From assembly GCF_000763905.1 (NCBI RefSeq), contig NZ_JRKN01000027.1, positions 1 to 43,700 on the forward strand: DNA of 43,700 bases, written 5' to 3'. Shown here piece by piece: positions 25,488-33,372 of the stretch. The DNA comes from Paracoccus halophilus (GTDB lineage: Bacteria > Pseudomonadota > Alphaproteobacteria > Rhodobacterales > Rhodobacteraceae). Both the position numbers and the translations under genes were made by a program. The notes under the pieces were generated by a model. The model was given only the letters and a program-made list of their open reading frames with translations. It did not search any database and had not been told where the DNA came from. Each line of letters starts with the position of its first letter. Position 1 is the first letter of the stretch.

Positions 25488-26560
25488 AGACAGGTCCGCG
25501 CGTAGCGCCGCCCCAGCGAGGTCAGGATCTCGTAGCCGATGGTGCCGGAACAGGCGGCCAGCGCATCGACGCCCTGCCGGGCGTTCAGGATCTCGAGCGC
25601 GGGCGGCACCTCGGGCAGATCGGTCACATCGACCGTGATCAGGTCCATCGAGATGCGGCCGACCACCGGGCAGGTCTGTTCGCCGGCCCAGAGCCGCAGC
25701 TTGCCGTCCTGCGCCAGCGCCCGCGCCAGACCGTCGGCATAGCCCGCCGCGACGGTTGCGATGCGCGACGCCCGCGTGGCGGTCCAGACATGGCCGTAGC
25801 CGACGGACTCGCCGGGCATGACCTCGCGCGTCTGGATCACCGGCAGCGACAGCGTGACGACCGGCCGCGCGCCGGCGAATGGCAACCCGCCATACAGGCC
25901 GACACCGGGTCGCACCAGGTCGAAATGGTATTCCGGCCCCAGCAGGATTCCGCCGGTCGCGGCCAGCGAACGCGGCACGGCGACACCGTCGGTCATGGCG
26001 CGGAAAGCGGCAAGCTGCGCGGCATTGGCCGGGTGCTCCGGCTCATCGGCGCAGGCCAGATGCGACATGATCAGCTGCGGACCGGCCGCCAGCGCCTCGT
26101 CGCGGATGGCGGCCCATTCGGCCGGCTCCATCCCGAGGCGGTTCATGCCGCTATCCAGCTGAATGGCGAAGGCGCCGCGCGGGCGCAAGGCGCGGTCGCG
26201 AAAGAATTGCTCGGCGCTGTTCAGGACCGGGGTCAGGCCGGTCAGGTCCTCGCCCTCCATATGGCCCGAAAGGATGAAGATGCGCGCATCCCCGCCCAGC
26301 AGCGGGCGGATGGCGCGCCCTTCGCCGGCCAGCGCGACAAAGAAATCGCGCGCCCCGGCCTGATAAAGCGCGGGCGCCACCCGCGCCGCGCCCAGGCCGT
26401 AGCCATCGGCCTTGACCACCGCGCCCGCGCGCGCGCCCGGGGCATGCGCGGCCAGCGCTTTCCAATTGGCCTGAATGGCCGGAATATCGATCACGAGTCC
26501 CATGGTCGCGGCATGGCCCCTGCCCCATTCGCCGTCAAGACGGTTTAACCATTTTGCCAT
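25484..26560 (-). CDS. alr: alanine racemase
   Basis: The product is 358 residues from ATG 26560 (MAKWLNRLDGEW); ATG 26503 (MGLVIDIPAIQANWKAL) gives a shorter 339-residue form. Alr interconverts L- and D-alanine for peptidoglycan. The PLP lysine is in AGAVVKADGYGLGAARV. The second catalytic Tyr region is ESVGYGHVW, followed by IATVAAGYADGLARAL, and the C-terminal beta domain has VVGRISMDLITVDVTD. A stop/start overlap with mlaE links the envelope genes. It is divergent from pccB with about 100 bases between. Confidence 0.94.
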   Translation of the reverse strand: MAKWLNRLDGEWGRGHAATMGLVIDIPAIQANWKALAAHAPGARAGAVVKADGYGLGAARVAPALYQAGARDFFVALAGEGRAIRPLLGGDARIFILSGHMEGEDLTGLTPVLNSAEQFFRDRALRPRGAFAIQLDSGMNRLGMEPAEWAAIRDEALAAGPQLIMSHLACADEPEHPANAAQLAAFRAMTDGVAVPRSLAATGGILLGPEYHFDLVRPGVGLYGGLPFAGARPVVTLSLPVIQTREVMPGESVGYGHVWTATRASRIATVAAGYADGLARALAQDGKLRLWAGEQTCPVVGRISMDLITVDVTDLPEVPPALEILNARQGVDALAACSGTIGYEILTSLGRRYARTCL

Positions 26561-26584
26561 TTGCAGCGCACCGATCTTGCTCAT

Positions 26585-26592
26585 TTTGCAAA
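26585..26592. promoter_or_regulatory. TTTGCAAA palindrome upstream of pccB
   Basis: A perfect TTTGCAAA lies 70 bases before the pccB start. In Rhodobacter sphaeroides, the propionyl-CoA carboxylase regulator PccR (ScfR family) is described, as I recall, as binding two TTTGCAAA boxes separated by four bases. Here only one copy is exact; the downstream partner position reads CGCCTTTC, and an imperfect TTTGCAG lies at 26560-26566. A related regulator may act here. Confidence 0.4.
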
Positions 26593-26662
26593 TATTCGCC
26601 TTTCCGCTTTCCGGCTGCCCGGCAAGCCGGTAGCTTGAGCGAAAGCCAAAGGGAGGCATCTG

Positions 26663-28195
26663 ATGAAGGACATCCTCGGCGAACTGGAGACGCGCCGTCG
26701 CGAGGCCCGTCTGGGCGGCGGCGAACGCCGCATCGAGGCGCAGCACGCGCGCGGCAAGCTGACCGCCCGCGAGCGGCTGGAACTGCTTCTGGACGAGGGC
26801 TCGTTCGAGGAGTTCGACATGTTCGTGCGCCACCGCTCGACCGATTTCGGGATGGACAAGGACCGCCCCTACGGCGATGGCGTGGTGACCGGCTGGGGCA
26901 CGATCAACGGCCGCATGGTCTATGTCTATTCGCAGGATTTCACCGTCTTCGGCGGCTCGCTGTCGGAAACCCATGCCCAGAAGATCTGCAAGATCATGGA
27001 TATGGCGGTGCAGAACGGCGCGCCGGTCATCGGGCTGAACGATTCCGGCGGCGCCCGCATCCAGGAGGGCGTGGCCAGCCTGGCCGGCTATGCCGAGGTG
27101 TTCCAGCGCAATATCATGGCCTCGGGCGTGGTGCCGCAGATCAGCGTCATCATGGGGCCCTGCGCCGGCGGCGCGGTCTACAGCCCGGCGATGACCGACT
27201 TCATCTTCATGGTCAAGGACACCAGCTACATGTTCGTGACCGGCCCGGATGTGGTGAAAACCGTCACCAACGAGATCGTCAGCGCGGAACAGCTGGGCGG
27301 CGCCTCGACCCATACCCGCAAGAGTTCTGTCGCGGACGGCGCCTTTGAAAACGATGTCGAGGCGATGTCGGAAATCCGCCGGCTGGTCGATTTCCTGCCG
27401 CTTCACAACCGCGAAAAAGCCCCCACCCGGCCGTTCTTCGACCGCCCCGACCGGATCGAGGAAAGCCTGGACACGCTGATCCCCGGCAATCCGAACCAGC
27501 CCTATGACATGAAAGAGCTGATCCTGAAGATCGCGGATGAGGGGGATTTCTACGAGATCCAGCGCGATTTCGCCGCCAATATCATCACCGGCTTCGTCCG
27601 GCTCGAGGGGCAGACCGTCGGTGTCGTCGCCAATCAGCCAATGGTGCTGGCGGGCTGTCTGGATATCGACAGCTCGCGCAAGGCGGCGCGTTTCGTGCGC
27701 TTCTGCGACGCCTTTGAAATCCCGATCCTGACGCTGGTCGATGTGCCGGGCTTCCTGCCCGGGACCAGCCAGGAACATGGCGGCGTCATCAAGCATGGCG
27801 CGAAACTGCTCTTTGCCTATGGCGAGGCCACGGTGCCCAAGGTCACGGTGATCACCCGCAAGGCCTATGGCGGCGCCTATGACGTCATGTCCTCGAAACA
27901 TCTGCGCGGCGATTTCAACTATGCCTGGCCGACGGCGGAAATCGCGGTGATGGGCGCCAAGGGCGCGGTCGAGATCCTGATGCGCGCCGATCTGGGCGAC
28001 AAGGAAAAGATCGCCGGACATACGCAACGCTACGAGGACCGCTTTGCCAACCCCTTCATCGCGGCCGAGCGCGGCTTTATCGACGAGGTGATCCAGCCGC
28101 ATTCGACGCGCCTGCGCGTGGCGCGGGCATTCGCCAGCCTGCGCGGCAAGCGCCAGTCGATGCCGTGGAAGAAACACGGCAATATCCCCCTATAG
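26663..28195 (+). CDS. pccB: propionyl-CoA carboxylase beta subunit
   Basis: The 510-residue carboxyltransferase subunit transfers carboxybiotin CO2 to propionyl-CoA, giving (S)-methylmalonyl-CoA. The start is ATG 26663 behind GGGAGG. Landmarks are [25 protein letters not shown], the acyl-CoA/biotin oxyanion loops [13 protein letters not shown] and [44 protein letters not shown], and [19 protein letters not shown], which favours propionyl-CoA over acetyl-CoA enzymes. It heads a rightward series leading to pccA and methylmalonyl-CoA mutase. It is divergent from alr. Confidence 0.97.
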   Translation: MKDILGELETRRREARLGGGERRIEAQHARGKLTARERLELLLDEGSFEEFDMFVRHRSTDFGMDKDRPYGDGVVTGWGTINGRMVYVYSQDFTVFGGSLSETHAQKICKIMDMAVQNGAPVIGLNDSGGARIQEGVASLAGYAEVFQRNIMASGVVPQISVIMGPCAGGAVYSPAMTDFIFMVKDTSYMFVTGPDVVKTVTNEIVSAEQLGGASTHTRKSSVADGAFENDVEAMSEIRRLVDFLPLHNREKAPTRPFFDRPDRIEESLDTLIPGNPNQPYDMKELILKIADEGDFYEIQRDFAANIITGFVRLEGQTVGVVANQPMVLAGCLDIDSSRKAARFVRFCDAFEIPILTLVDVPGFLPGTSQEHGGVIKHGAKLLFAYGEATVPKVTVITRKAYGGAYDVMSSKHLRGDFNYAWPTAEIAVMGAKGAVEILMRADLGDKEKIAGHTQRYEDRFANPFIAAERGFIDEVIQPHSTRLRVARAFASLRGKRQSMPWKKHGNIPL

Positions 28196-28204
28196 GCGGC
28201 GGTC

Positions 28205-28828
28205 ATGAAGGGCACGGAACGGATCAGGCAGGCGTTGGCGGCGGGGGTGATGCTGGCCGCGCTGGCAGCGGCCCCGGGCGCGACGGCGCTGGACGGGACG
28301 GGGCAGGAGATCGTCCTGCCTTCGGGCGCCAGGGTCCGCTGGCAAGAGACTCTGCACGACAGTACCAACAGCCTCGGCCTGACCTACCGCTTCCGCTTCG
28401 TGATGCCCGATCTGGCGCAGCAGGTTCCCGCCACCAGCGGCGCGGCCTCGGATTTCGAGGATGCGGGGGGGCCGATCGACATCGGCACGGAAACCGGCGG
28501 GGACGCGGCGGTGGCAGTGGAAATCGCCCCGCTTCCCGGCGCGCCCGCGACCGCGCCGCAAACCGGATCGCAGCCGCAAGAGCCGGACGTCGTGCCGGCC
28601 GCGCCCGATGTCCTTGCGCAGGATCCGGTGCATCAGGACATCGTCTGGCTATGCGAGAACTGGGTCCTGCCACGCGTCGCCAGCCCCGCGCCCCGCCCCA
28701 CCCGGATCATCATCAGCCTGGTCGACAAGGAAACCCCTTTCGACGGCTATGACCCCGAAGTGGTTCAGCTTTCCGAGGCGTTCCGCCTGCCCGCCGGCGG
28801 CGACAGATGCGAATGGGAACCCTGGTAA
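28205..28828 (+). CDS. exported protein of unknown function between pcc genes
   Basis: The product is 207 residues with a signal peptide (residues 8-29, LAAGVMLAALAAAPGATA). It begins 9 bases after the pccB stop, so it is probably co-transcribed. Two conserved-looking blocks (IVLPSGARVRWQETLHD...GLTYRFRFVMPDL and IVWLCENWVLPRVASP...RIIISLVDKETPFDGYDPEVVQLSEAFRL) are separated by a Pro/Ala-rich, poorly ordered insert (about 80-135). It resembles an uncharacterised Rhodobacterales family (I think DUF6497) often found near pccB. The cysteines C-E-N-W and D-R-C-E could form a disulfide. The function is unknown. Confidence 0.82.
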   Translation: MKGTERIRQALAAGVMLAALAAAPGATALDGTGQEIVLPSGARVRWQETLHDSTNSLGLTYRFRFVMPDLAQQVPATSGAASDFEDAGGPIDIGTETGGDAAVAVEIAPLPGAPATAPQTGSQPQEPDVVPAAPDVLAQDPVHQDIVWLCENWVLPRVASPAPRPTRIIISLVDKETPFDGYDPEVVQLSEAFRLPAGGDRCEWEPW

Positions 28829-28913
28829 TGCCGCCGGTTCGCCCTCGTGGTGCAAGCCGGCCACATCGGCTGAAACCCGCTGTCCGGGCGCGGGGGGGGA
28901 ACTGTCCCGGCAC

Positions 28914-28933
28914 GGATCACCTCGTTATGATCC
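28914..28933. promoter_or_regulatory. GGATCA/TGATCC dyad before the small lipoprotein gene
   Basis: GGATCA (28914-28919) and TGATCC (28928-28933) form a perfect 6-bp inverted repeat with an 8-base spacer in the 184-base gap before the lipoprotein gene at 29013. It could be an operator or a small hairpin. No T-run follows. Confidence 0.3.
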
Positions 28934-29012
28934 GCGCACGGCCGCATGTCGCGGTCGATTCTCAACCGAGCAGTCGGGATACGACTGTCCCGTCATACAG
29001 GAGCACGACAAC

Positions 29013-29147
29013 ATGTCGAAAAAGATCGCACTGGCCCTTGTCCTCGTTGGTCTGGCCGCCGCTTGCGCCAAAAAAGAGCCCGAGGTCGTTCCGGTCACCA
29101 CCGTTCAGCCGGAGCCGGTGTATCAGGGCAAATACGGCGCCAACTAA
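29013..29147 (+). CDS. small lipoprotein (44 aa)
   Basis: ATG 29013 follows CAGGAG at good spacing. The product has a Lys-led hydrophobic signal (MSKKIALALVLVGLAAAC) with a lipobox ending at Cys18, then a short charged and Pro-rich tail (AKKEPEVVPVTTVQPEP VYQGKYGAN). The remaining mature part is 27 residues. Very small lipoproteins of this shape are common in Rhodobacterales. The function is unknown. Confidence 0.75.
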   Translation: MSKKIALALVLVGLAAACAKKEPEVVPVTTVQPEPVYQGKYGAN

Positions 29148-29159
29148 GCCGTTTGCCAC

Positions 29160-29184
29160 GCGCGGGCTGCCTGGCGGCCCGCGC
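29160..29184 (+). terminator. GC hairpin after the small lipoprotein gene
   Basis: GCGCGGGC (29160-29167) pairs perfectly with GCCCGCGC (29177-29184) around a 9-base loop, 12 bases after the lipoprotein stop. No T-run follows, so it may be an mRNA-stabilising or weak termination hairpin. Confidence 0.4.
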
Positions 29185-29240
29185 CTACCTCGCGCCCGTC
29201 CGGCCCCGCATCCCCATGCATCCCACAGACGAGGCGCATC

Positions 29241-29642
29241 ATGCTGAAGCATCGCGGCTTTCCCGGCCGCCTTCCCGGCACCGATTTCCAGTTCATCATC
29301 CGCCGCGCCAACAAGAAGGGCGCAACGCCGCTTGTCCGGCGCGAGCGCTTTCGTGACCGCAAGACGGCCGACCGGCAGGCCGATCTGGGCTTTCTGGCGG
29401 CGCTGATCGCCCATTTCGGCGAAGAACCGTTCGAGCGCGGCAATCTCGATGCCGGGCGCCTGTCATGGCTGCTGGGCCGCGAGGTGATCGCGGTCGGCAA
29501 GCTGGACCCCACCGATTACGCGCAATTGCTGCGCATCGACATGAAGCGGGCCGAAGCCGCCTTCCCCGAGCTTTTCGCCAGCGATCCGCCCGGGTTCGAC
29601 TGGGAAAGCGACGACTGGGACGACGACGAGGAGGGCGCGTAA
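29241..29642 (+). CDS. conserved-looking cytoplasmic protein, unknown function
   Basis: The product is 133 residues from ATG 29241, preceded by GAGG. It has a basic N-terminal half (FIIRRANKKGATPLVRRERFRDRKTADRQADLGFLAALIAHFG), a middle with LSWLLGREVIAVGKLDPTDYAQLL, and a very acidic Asp-rich tail (FDWESDDWDDDEEGA). It has no signal peptide or membrane segment. The codon use is like its neighbours. I do not recognise the family. Confidence 0.75.
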   Translation: MLKHRGFPGRLPGTDFQFIIRRANKKGATPLVRRERFRDRKTADRQADLGFLAALIAHFGEEPFERGNLDAGRLSWLLGREVIAVGKLDPTDYAQLLRIDMKRAEAAFPELFASDPPGFDWESDDWDDDEEGA

Positions 29643-29772
29643 TGGGCGGATTGCCGCGTAGCACGCGTTTTTCACATTGTTGTCAGTTCCTTCCACCTGC
29701 GCGCCATGCGATAAAACTGCGGTCACTATCAACTTCGGTCCGCAAACGGGCCCTCAATACAGGCACAATAAC

Positions 29773-30012
29773 ATGCAAAAAACTGTCGTTCTGCGCTTCG
29801 CCGGACTCGCGCTCATCGCAGGGGCCCTGTCGGCCTGCTCGGATGGTTATGGCGGCGGCCTTTCGGCCGACACGCAGCGCGCCGCTGGCGGCGCCGTGGC
29901 CGGCGCCGTGGTCGCCAAGGCTGTCGACGGCGATGTCGCGACCGGCGCGCTTATCGGCGCTGCGGGCGGCGCGCTTTGCGACGACGCCGGCATCTGCCAG
30001 CGCAGCTACTGA
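29773..30012 (+). CDS. glycine-zipper lipoprotein, first of a pair
   Basis: The product is 79 residues from ATG 29773 (MQKTVVLRFAGLALIAG). The lipobox is LSAC (Cys21). The mature part has a Gly/Ala zipper (AAGGAVAGAVVAKAVDGDVATGALIGAAGGALCDD) and ends in CDDAGICQRSY with two cysteines. Glycine-zipper lipoproteins (OsmB/SlyB-like) sit in the outer membrane or its inner face. The next gene encodes a clear paralogue. Confidence 0.85.
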   Translation: MQKTVVLRFAGLALIAGALSACSDGYGGGLSADTQRAAGGAVAGAVVAKAVDGDVATGALIGAAGGALCDDAGICQRSY

Positions 30013-30078
30013 ACGCAACCGGGCGTATCGACCGTCGCGATACCCGCGTTTCGGCGCCCGTAGATCGGAGCGAACACG

Positions 30079-30291
30079 ATGTTCAACAAAATCGTCCTGG
30101 CTTTGGGCCTGGGCGTGGCTGGCGTTGCCGGCTGCACCCAGAACATCAATCCGACCGACATGGATCGCGGCCTCATCGGCGCCGGTGTCGGCGCCACGGC
30201 GGCCTATGTCGGCGATCATGACGTCGCCAAGGGCGCGGCCATCGGCGCGCTTGCCGGAGCCATGTGCGACGACGTGCGGCTTTGCCAGTAA
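30079..30291 (+). CDS. glycine-zipper lipoprotein, second of a pair
   Basis: The product is 70 residues from ATG 30079. The lipobox is VAGC (Cys19). The zipper runs LIGAGVGATAAYVGDHDVAKGAAIGALAGAMCDD, and the protein ends in CDDVRLCQ, the same Cys-Asp-Asp-x3-Cys-Gln end as its neighbour. It is 66 bases downstream of the paralogue and is followed by a strong terminator. The two likely arose by tandem duplication. Confidence 0.85.
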   Translation: MFNKIVLALGLGVAGVAGCTQNINPTDMDRGLIGAGVGATAAYVGDHDVAKGAAIGALAGAMCDDVRLCQ

Positions 30292-30343
30292 CGACCTGAA
30301 CGGCGCGCGCCTGTCGCGGCGCGGACCGTTTCACATCCCTCAG

Positions 30344-30376
30344 CCGTCCGTGGCCCCGCGCCACGGACGGTTTTTT
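30344..30376 (+). terminator. strong intrinsic terminator upstream of pccA
   Basis: CCGTCCGTGGC (30344-30354) pairs perfectly with GCCACGGACGG (30360-30370) around a 5-base loop and is followed by TTTTTT (30371-30376). It is a textbook rho-independent terminator for the lipoprotein genes. It lies only 27 bases before the pccA start, so pccA needs read-through or a very close promoter. Confidence 0.9.
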
Positions 30377-30403
30377 CATGTCCGCTGACCCGGAGGAGCG
30401 CCC

Positions 30404-32401
30404 TTGTTCAAGAAAACCCTGATTGCCAACCGGGGCGAGATCGCCTGCCGCGTCATCAAGACCGCCCGCAGGATGGGCATTCAGACGGTGGCCGTCTATT
30501 CCGATGCCGACCGCCATGCGCTGCATGTGAAGATGGCCGACGAGGCCGTCCATATCGGCCCGCCCCCGGCGAACCAGTCCTATATCGTGATCGACAGGAT
30601 CATGGATGCCATTCGCCAGACCGGGGCCGAGGCGGTGCATCCCGGCTATGGCTTCCTGTCCGAGAACCGCAAATTCGCCGAGGCGCTCGAGGCCGAAGGC
30701 GTGGCCTTCATCGGCCCGCCGGCCAGCGCCATCGAGGCGATGGGCGACAAGATCACCTCGAAGAAGATCGCGCAGGAGGCCGGCGTCTCCACCGTGCCCG
30801 GCTATATGGGGCTGATCGCCGATGCCGATGAGGCGGTGAAGATCTCGGGCCAGATCGGCTATCCGGTGATGATCAAGGCCAGCGCCGGCGGCGGCGGCAA
30901 AGGCATGCGCATCGCCTGGAACGAGGCCGAGGCGCGCGAGGGCTTCCAGTCCTCGAAGAACGAGGCCGCCAGCAGCTTTGGCGACGACCGCATCTTTATC
31001 GAGAAATTCGTCACCCAGCCCCGCCATATCGAAATTCAGGTGCTGGCCGACCAGCATGGCAATGCCGTCTATCTGCACGAGCGCGAATGCTCGATCCAGC
31101 GGCGCAATCAGAAGGTCATCGAAGAGGCCCCCTCGCCCTTCCTCGACGAGGCGACGCGCAAGGCGATGGGCGAGCAGGCCGTCGCGCTGGCGCGTGCGGT
31201 GGGCTATACCAGCGCGGGCACGGTGGAATTCATCGTCGATGGCCAGCGCAATTTCTATTTCCTGGAAATGAACACGCGGCTGCAGGTGGAACACCCGGTC
31301 ACCGAACTGATCACCGGCATCGATCTGGTGGAACAGATGATCCGGGTGGCCGATGGCCAGCCCCTGCCCTTTGCCCAGTCCGATCTGAAGATCAACGGCT
31401 GGGCCATCGAAAGCCGGCTTTACGCCGAGGATCCCTATCGCAACTTCCTGCCTTCGATCGGGCGGCTGACCCGTTACCGCCCACCGGCCGAGATCGCGGA
31501 TGCCGACCATGTCGTGCGCAACGATACCGGCGTCTATGAGGGCGGCGAGATCAGCATGTATTACGACCCGATGATCGCCAAGCTCTGCACCTGGGCGCCC
31601 AGCCGCGACAAGGCGATCGAGCAGATGCGCCTGGCGCTGGACGAATTCGAGGTCGAGGGGATCGGCCACAACCTGCCCTTTCTGTCGGCGGTGATGGATC
31701 ACCCGAAATTCATCTCGGGCGACATCTCGACCGCCTTCATCGCCGAGGAATATCCCGAAGGTTTCGCCGGCGCGACCCTGCCCGAGGCCGAGGTGATCCG
31801 CGTCGCCGCCTCGGCCGCGGCCATGCACCGGGTGGCCGAGATCCGGCGCACGCGGATCAGCGGGCGGCTGGACAATCACGAACGCCATGTCGGCGAACAT
31901 TGGGTGGTGACGGTGGACGGGCAGGAATTTCCGGTCCGCATCACCGCCGACAGGCAGGGCTCGACCGTCGAGATCGCGGGCGGCAGGCTGCGGGTCGAAA
32001 GCGACTGGCGGCCGGGTCAGTCGCTGGCGCGGCTGACGGTCGATGGCGCGCCGCTGGTGATGAAGACGGACCGCCTGCCCTCGGGCTACCGGCTGCGGGT
32101 GCGGGGCGCCGATCTCAAGGTCTTCGTCCGCCGACCGCGCGCCGCCGAACTGGCGCGCCTGATGCCGGAAAAGCTGCCGCCCGATACCTCGAAATTCCTG
32201 CTCTGCCCGATGCCGGGGTTGGTGGTGCGCGTCAATGTCGCCCCCGGCGACGAGGTGCAGGAGGGTCAGGCGCTGGCCACGGTCGAGGCGATGAAGATGG
32301 AAAACATCCTGCGCGCCGAGCGAAAGGCCGTGGTGAAATCGGTCGCCGCCACGGCGGGCGACAGCCTGAAGGTGGACGATGTCATCATGGAGTTCGAATG
32401 A
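30404..32401 (+). CDS. pccA: propionyl-CoA carboxylase alpha subunit
   Basis: The product is 665 residues with a TTG start (MFKKTLIANRGEIACRV) behind GGAGGAG. The biotin carboxylase domain is at 1-450: ANRGEIACRVI, the ATP-grasp glycine loop ASAGGGGKGMR, ERECSIQRRNQKVIEEAPSP and FLEMNTRLQVEHPVTE. A BT linker domain follows, then the biotin carrier domain with EAMKMEN (biotinyl Lys631). It charges biotin with CO2 for PccB, encoded 2.2 kb upstream. The stop overlaps a 14-codon frame (TGATG). Confidence 0.97.
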   Translation: MFKKTLIANRGEIACRVIKTARRMGIQTVAVYSDADRHALHVKMADEAVHIGPPPANQSYIVIDRIMDAIRQTGAEAVHPGYGFLSENRKFAEALEAEGVAFIGPPASAIEAMGDKITSKKIAQEAGVSTVPGYMGLIADADEAVKISGQIGYPVMIKASAGGGGKGMRIAWNEAEAREGFQSSKNEAASSFGDDRIFIEKFVTQPRHIEIQVLADQHGNAVYLHERECSIQRRNQKVIEEAPSPFLDEATRKAMGEQAVALARAVGYTSAGTVEFIVDGQRNFYFLEMNTRLQVEHPVTELITGIDLVEQMIRVADGQPLPFAQSDLKINGWAIESRLYAEDPYRNFLPSIGRLTRYRPPAEIADADHVVRNDTGVYEGGEISMYYDPMIAKLCTWAPSRDKAIEQMRLALDEFEVEGIGHNLPFLSAVMDHPKFISGDISTAFIAEEYPEGFAGATLPEAEVIRVAASAAAMHRVAEIRRTRISGRLDNHERHVGEHWVVTVDGQEFPVRITADRQGSTVEIAGGRLRVESDWRPGQSLARLTVDGAPLVMKTDRLPSGYRLRVRGADLKVFVRRPRAAELARLMPEKLPPDTSKFLLCPMPGLVVRVNVAPGDEVQEGQALATVEAMKMENILRAERKAVVKSVAATAGDSLKVDDVIMEFE

Positions 32402-32445
32402 TGGCCAGCGCGGCGCGCCAGGACCGTGACCGCGACGACCGCTAA
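32401..32445 (+). CDS. 14-codon coupling ORF between pccA and a membrane protein
   Basis: ATG 32401 overlaps the pccA stop (TGATG) and reads MASAARQDRDRDDR. Its own TAA (32443-32445) overlaps the next gene's ATG (TAATG). The double overlap suggests that a ribosome leaving pccA is passed to the next gene through this peptide. No independent ribosome site is visible. It may be only a bridge, or a peptide with a role of its own. Confidence 0.45.
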   Translation: MASAARQDRDRDDR

Positions 32446-33104
32446 TGGCGCCGCTTGACGCATATCTTGCGCCACAGGCGCAGCAGGCGGTCATCGCCGG
32501 GATGTTCATCGCCGCCGGCTGGTGGGTCGTGGCCTTTCAGAACGCCTGGCGCGACCGCAGGCAGCGCCGCTCGCGGGTCGAGGACATGCAGCGCGCGCTG
32601 CTGGCCGAGGTGCGCGCCCATGTCGTCAGCCTGGAACGTCAGTTGCAGGAGGGCAGCTTCGACGAGTTGCTGGAGCGGGTCGAGAATGGCGATGCCACGC
32701 TGGTCATGCAGCATGGCGGCAATGACCGGATCTTTCGCGCCATCCTGACCGAGATCCACCTGCTGCCCGGCTCGGTCATCGACCCGGTGGTGATCTATTA
32801 CCGGCTGATCGCGGTCATGGACAACATGGCGGATTCGATCCGCCGCACGGCGCGGAACCGCCCCGATCAGGCCTCGGAAATGATGGTGGATTACATCCTG
32901 CTGAACGAGGAAGCGCGCGAGGCCGGACTGGATGTTCTCGAAATCCTGACCGCCAGCCTGCAGGGCGGCGCGGCGGAAATCGAGGCGATGCTGGAGCGCC
33001 AGCGCGAAGAAGCGGGAAAGACGATCCGGCAGAACCTGCCGCAGGAACTCGCGCAGATGCGCGACGATCTCAATAGGCGATTTTCGGACCGGAGCGGCCT
33101 TTGA
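32445..33104 (+). CDS. single-span membrane protein with long helical cytoplasmic part
   Basis: The product is 219 residues. One membrane helix lies at the N-terminus (AVIAGMFIAAGWWVVAFQNAW, about 15-35), then a basic RDRRQRRSR stop-transfer signal. The remainder is alpha-helical and charged (MQRALLAEVRAHVVSLERQL, MMVDYILLNEEAREAGLDVLEI), ending in a likely coiled coil (IEAMLERQREEAGKTIRQ). It is tied to pccA by the overlapping mini-ORF. The function is unknown. Confidence 0.8.
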   Translation: MAPLDAYLAPQAQQAVIAGMFIAAGWWVVAFQNAWRDRRQRRSRVEDMQRALLAEVRAHVVSLERQLQEGSFDELLERVENGDATLVMQHGGNDRIFRAILTEIHLLPGSVIDPVVIYYRLIAVMDNMADSIRRTARNRPDQASEMMVDYILLNEEAREAGLDVLEILTASLQGGAAEIEAMLERQREEAGKTIRQNLPQELAQMRDDLNRRFSDRSGL

Positions 33105-33264
33105 TGGGTTTCAGACCGATCACATTGGTAATCTCATTGGCCGAGCGGGTCCGCACCAGCCTCTTGACCAGCGTTTCGGTCGCGGCAGCGGAACGCGTCC
33201 GCTTGCCGGCCTCCGCGCCGGGGGCGACAGGTTCGGTCTTGCGCAATGAGGTCGATCTGGCCAT
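33070..33264 (-). CDS. small basic protein, tentative
   Basis: The product is 64 residues from ATG 33264, with AAGGA upstream on the minus strand. The sequence is Arg/Lys-rich (MARSTSLRKTEPVAPGAEAG, RTRSAAATETLVKRLVRTRSANEITNVIGLKPIKG). Its end overlaps the end of the convergent membrane-protein gene by 35 bases. It could be a real small DNA/RNA-binding protein or a chance frame. Confidence 0.4.
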   Translation of the reverse strand: MARSTSLRKTEPVAPGAEAGKRTRSAAATETLVKRLVRTRSANEITNVIGLKPIKGRSGPKIAY

Positions 33265-33372
33265 TGCCCGTTCCTTTTCCAGCAGGGTTTCACCTCCCCG
33301 CATCACAAAGGTAGTCATCCTTGGCCGATTGCGCAACATCGCTCTGCGCGGCGCGCGCGGGGAAATGACCGC

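Noticed and set aside
26561..28177. N-terminal extension of the alr frame across pccB
   Set aside because: The frame is open only because pccB is GC-rich on the other strand; alr homology begins near 26560.
30173..32509. 778-codon minus-strand frame opposite pccA
   Set aside because: It is the antisense of a highly conserved carboxylase gene; composition is repetitive and no start signal is present.
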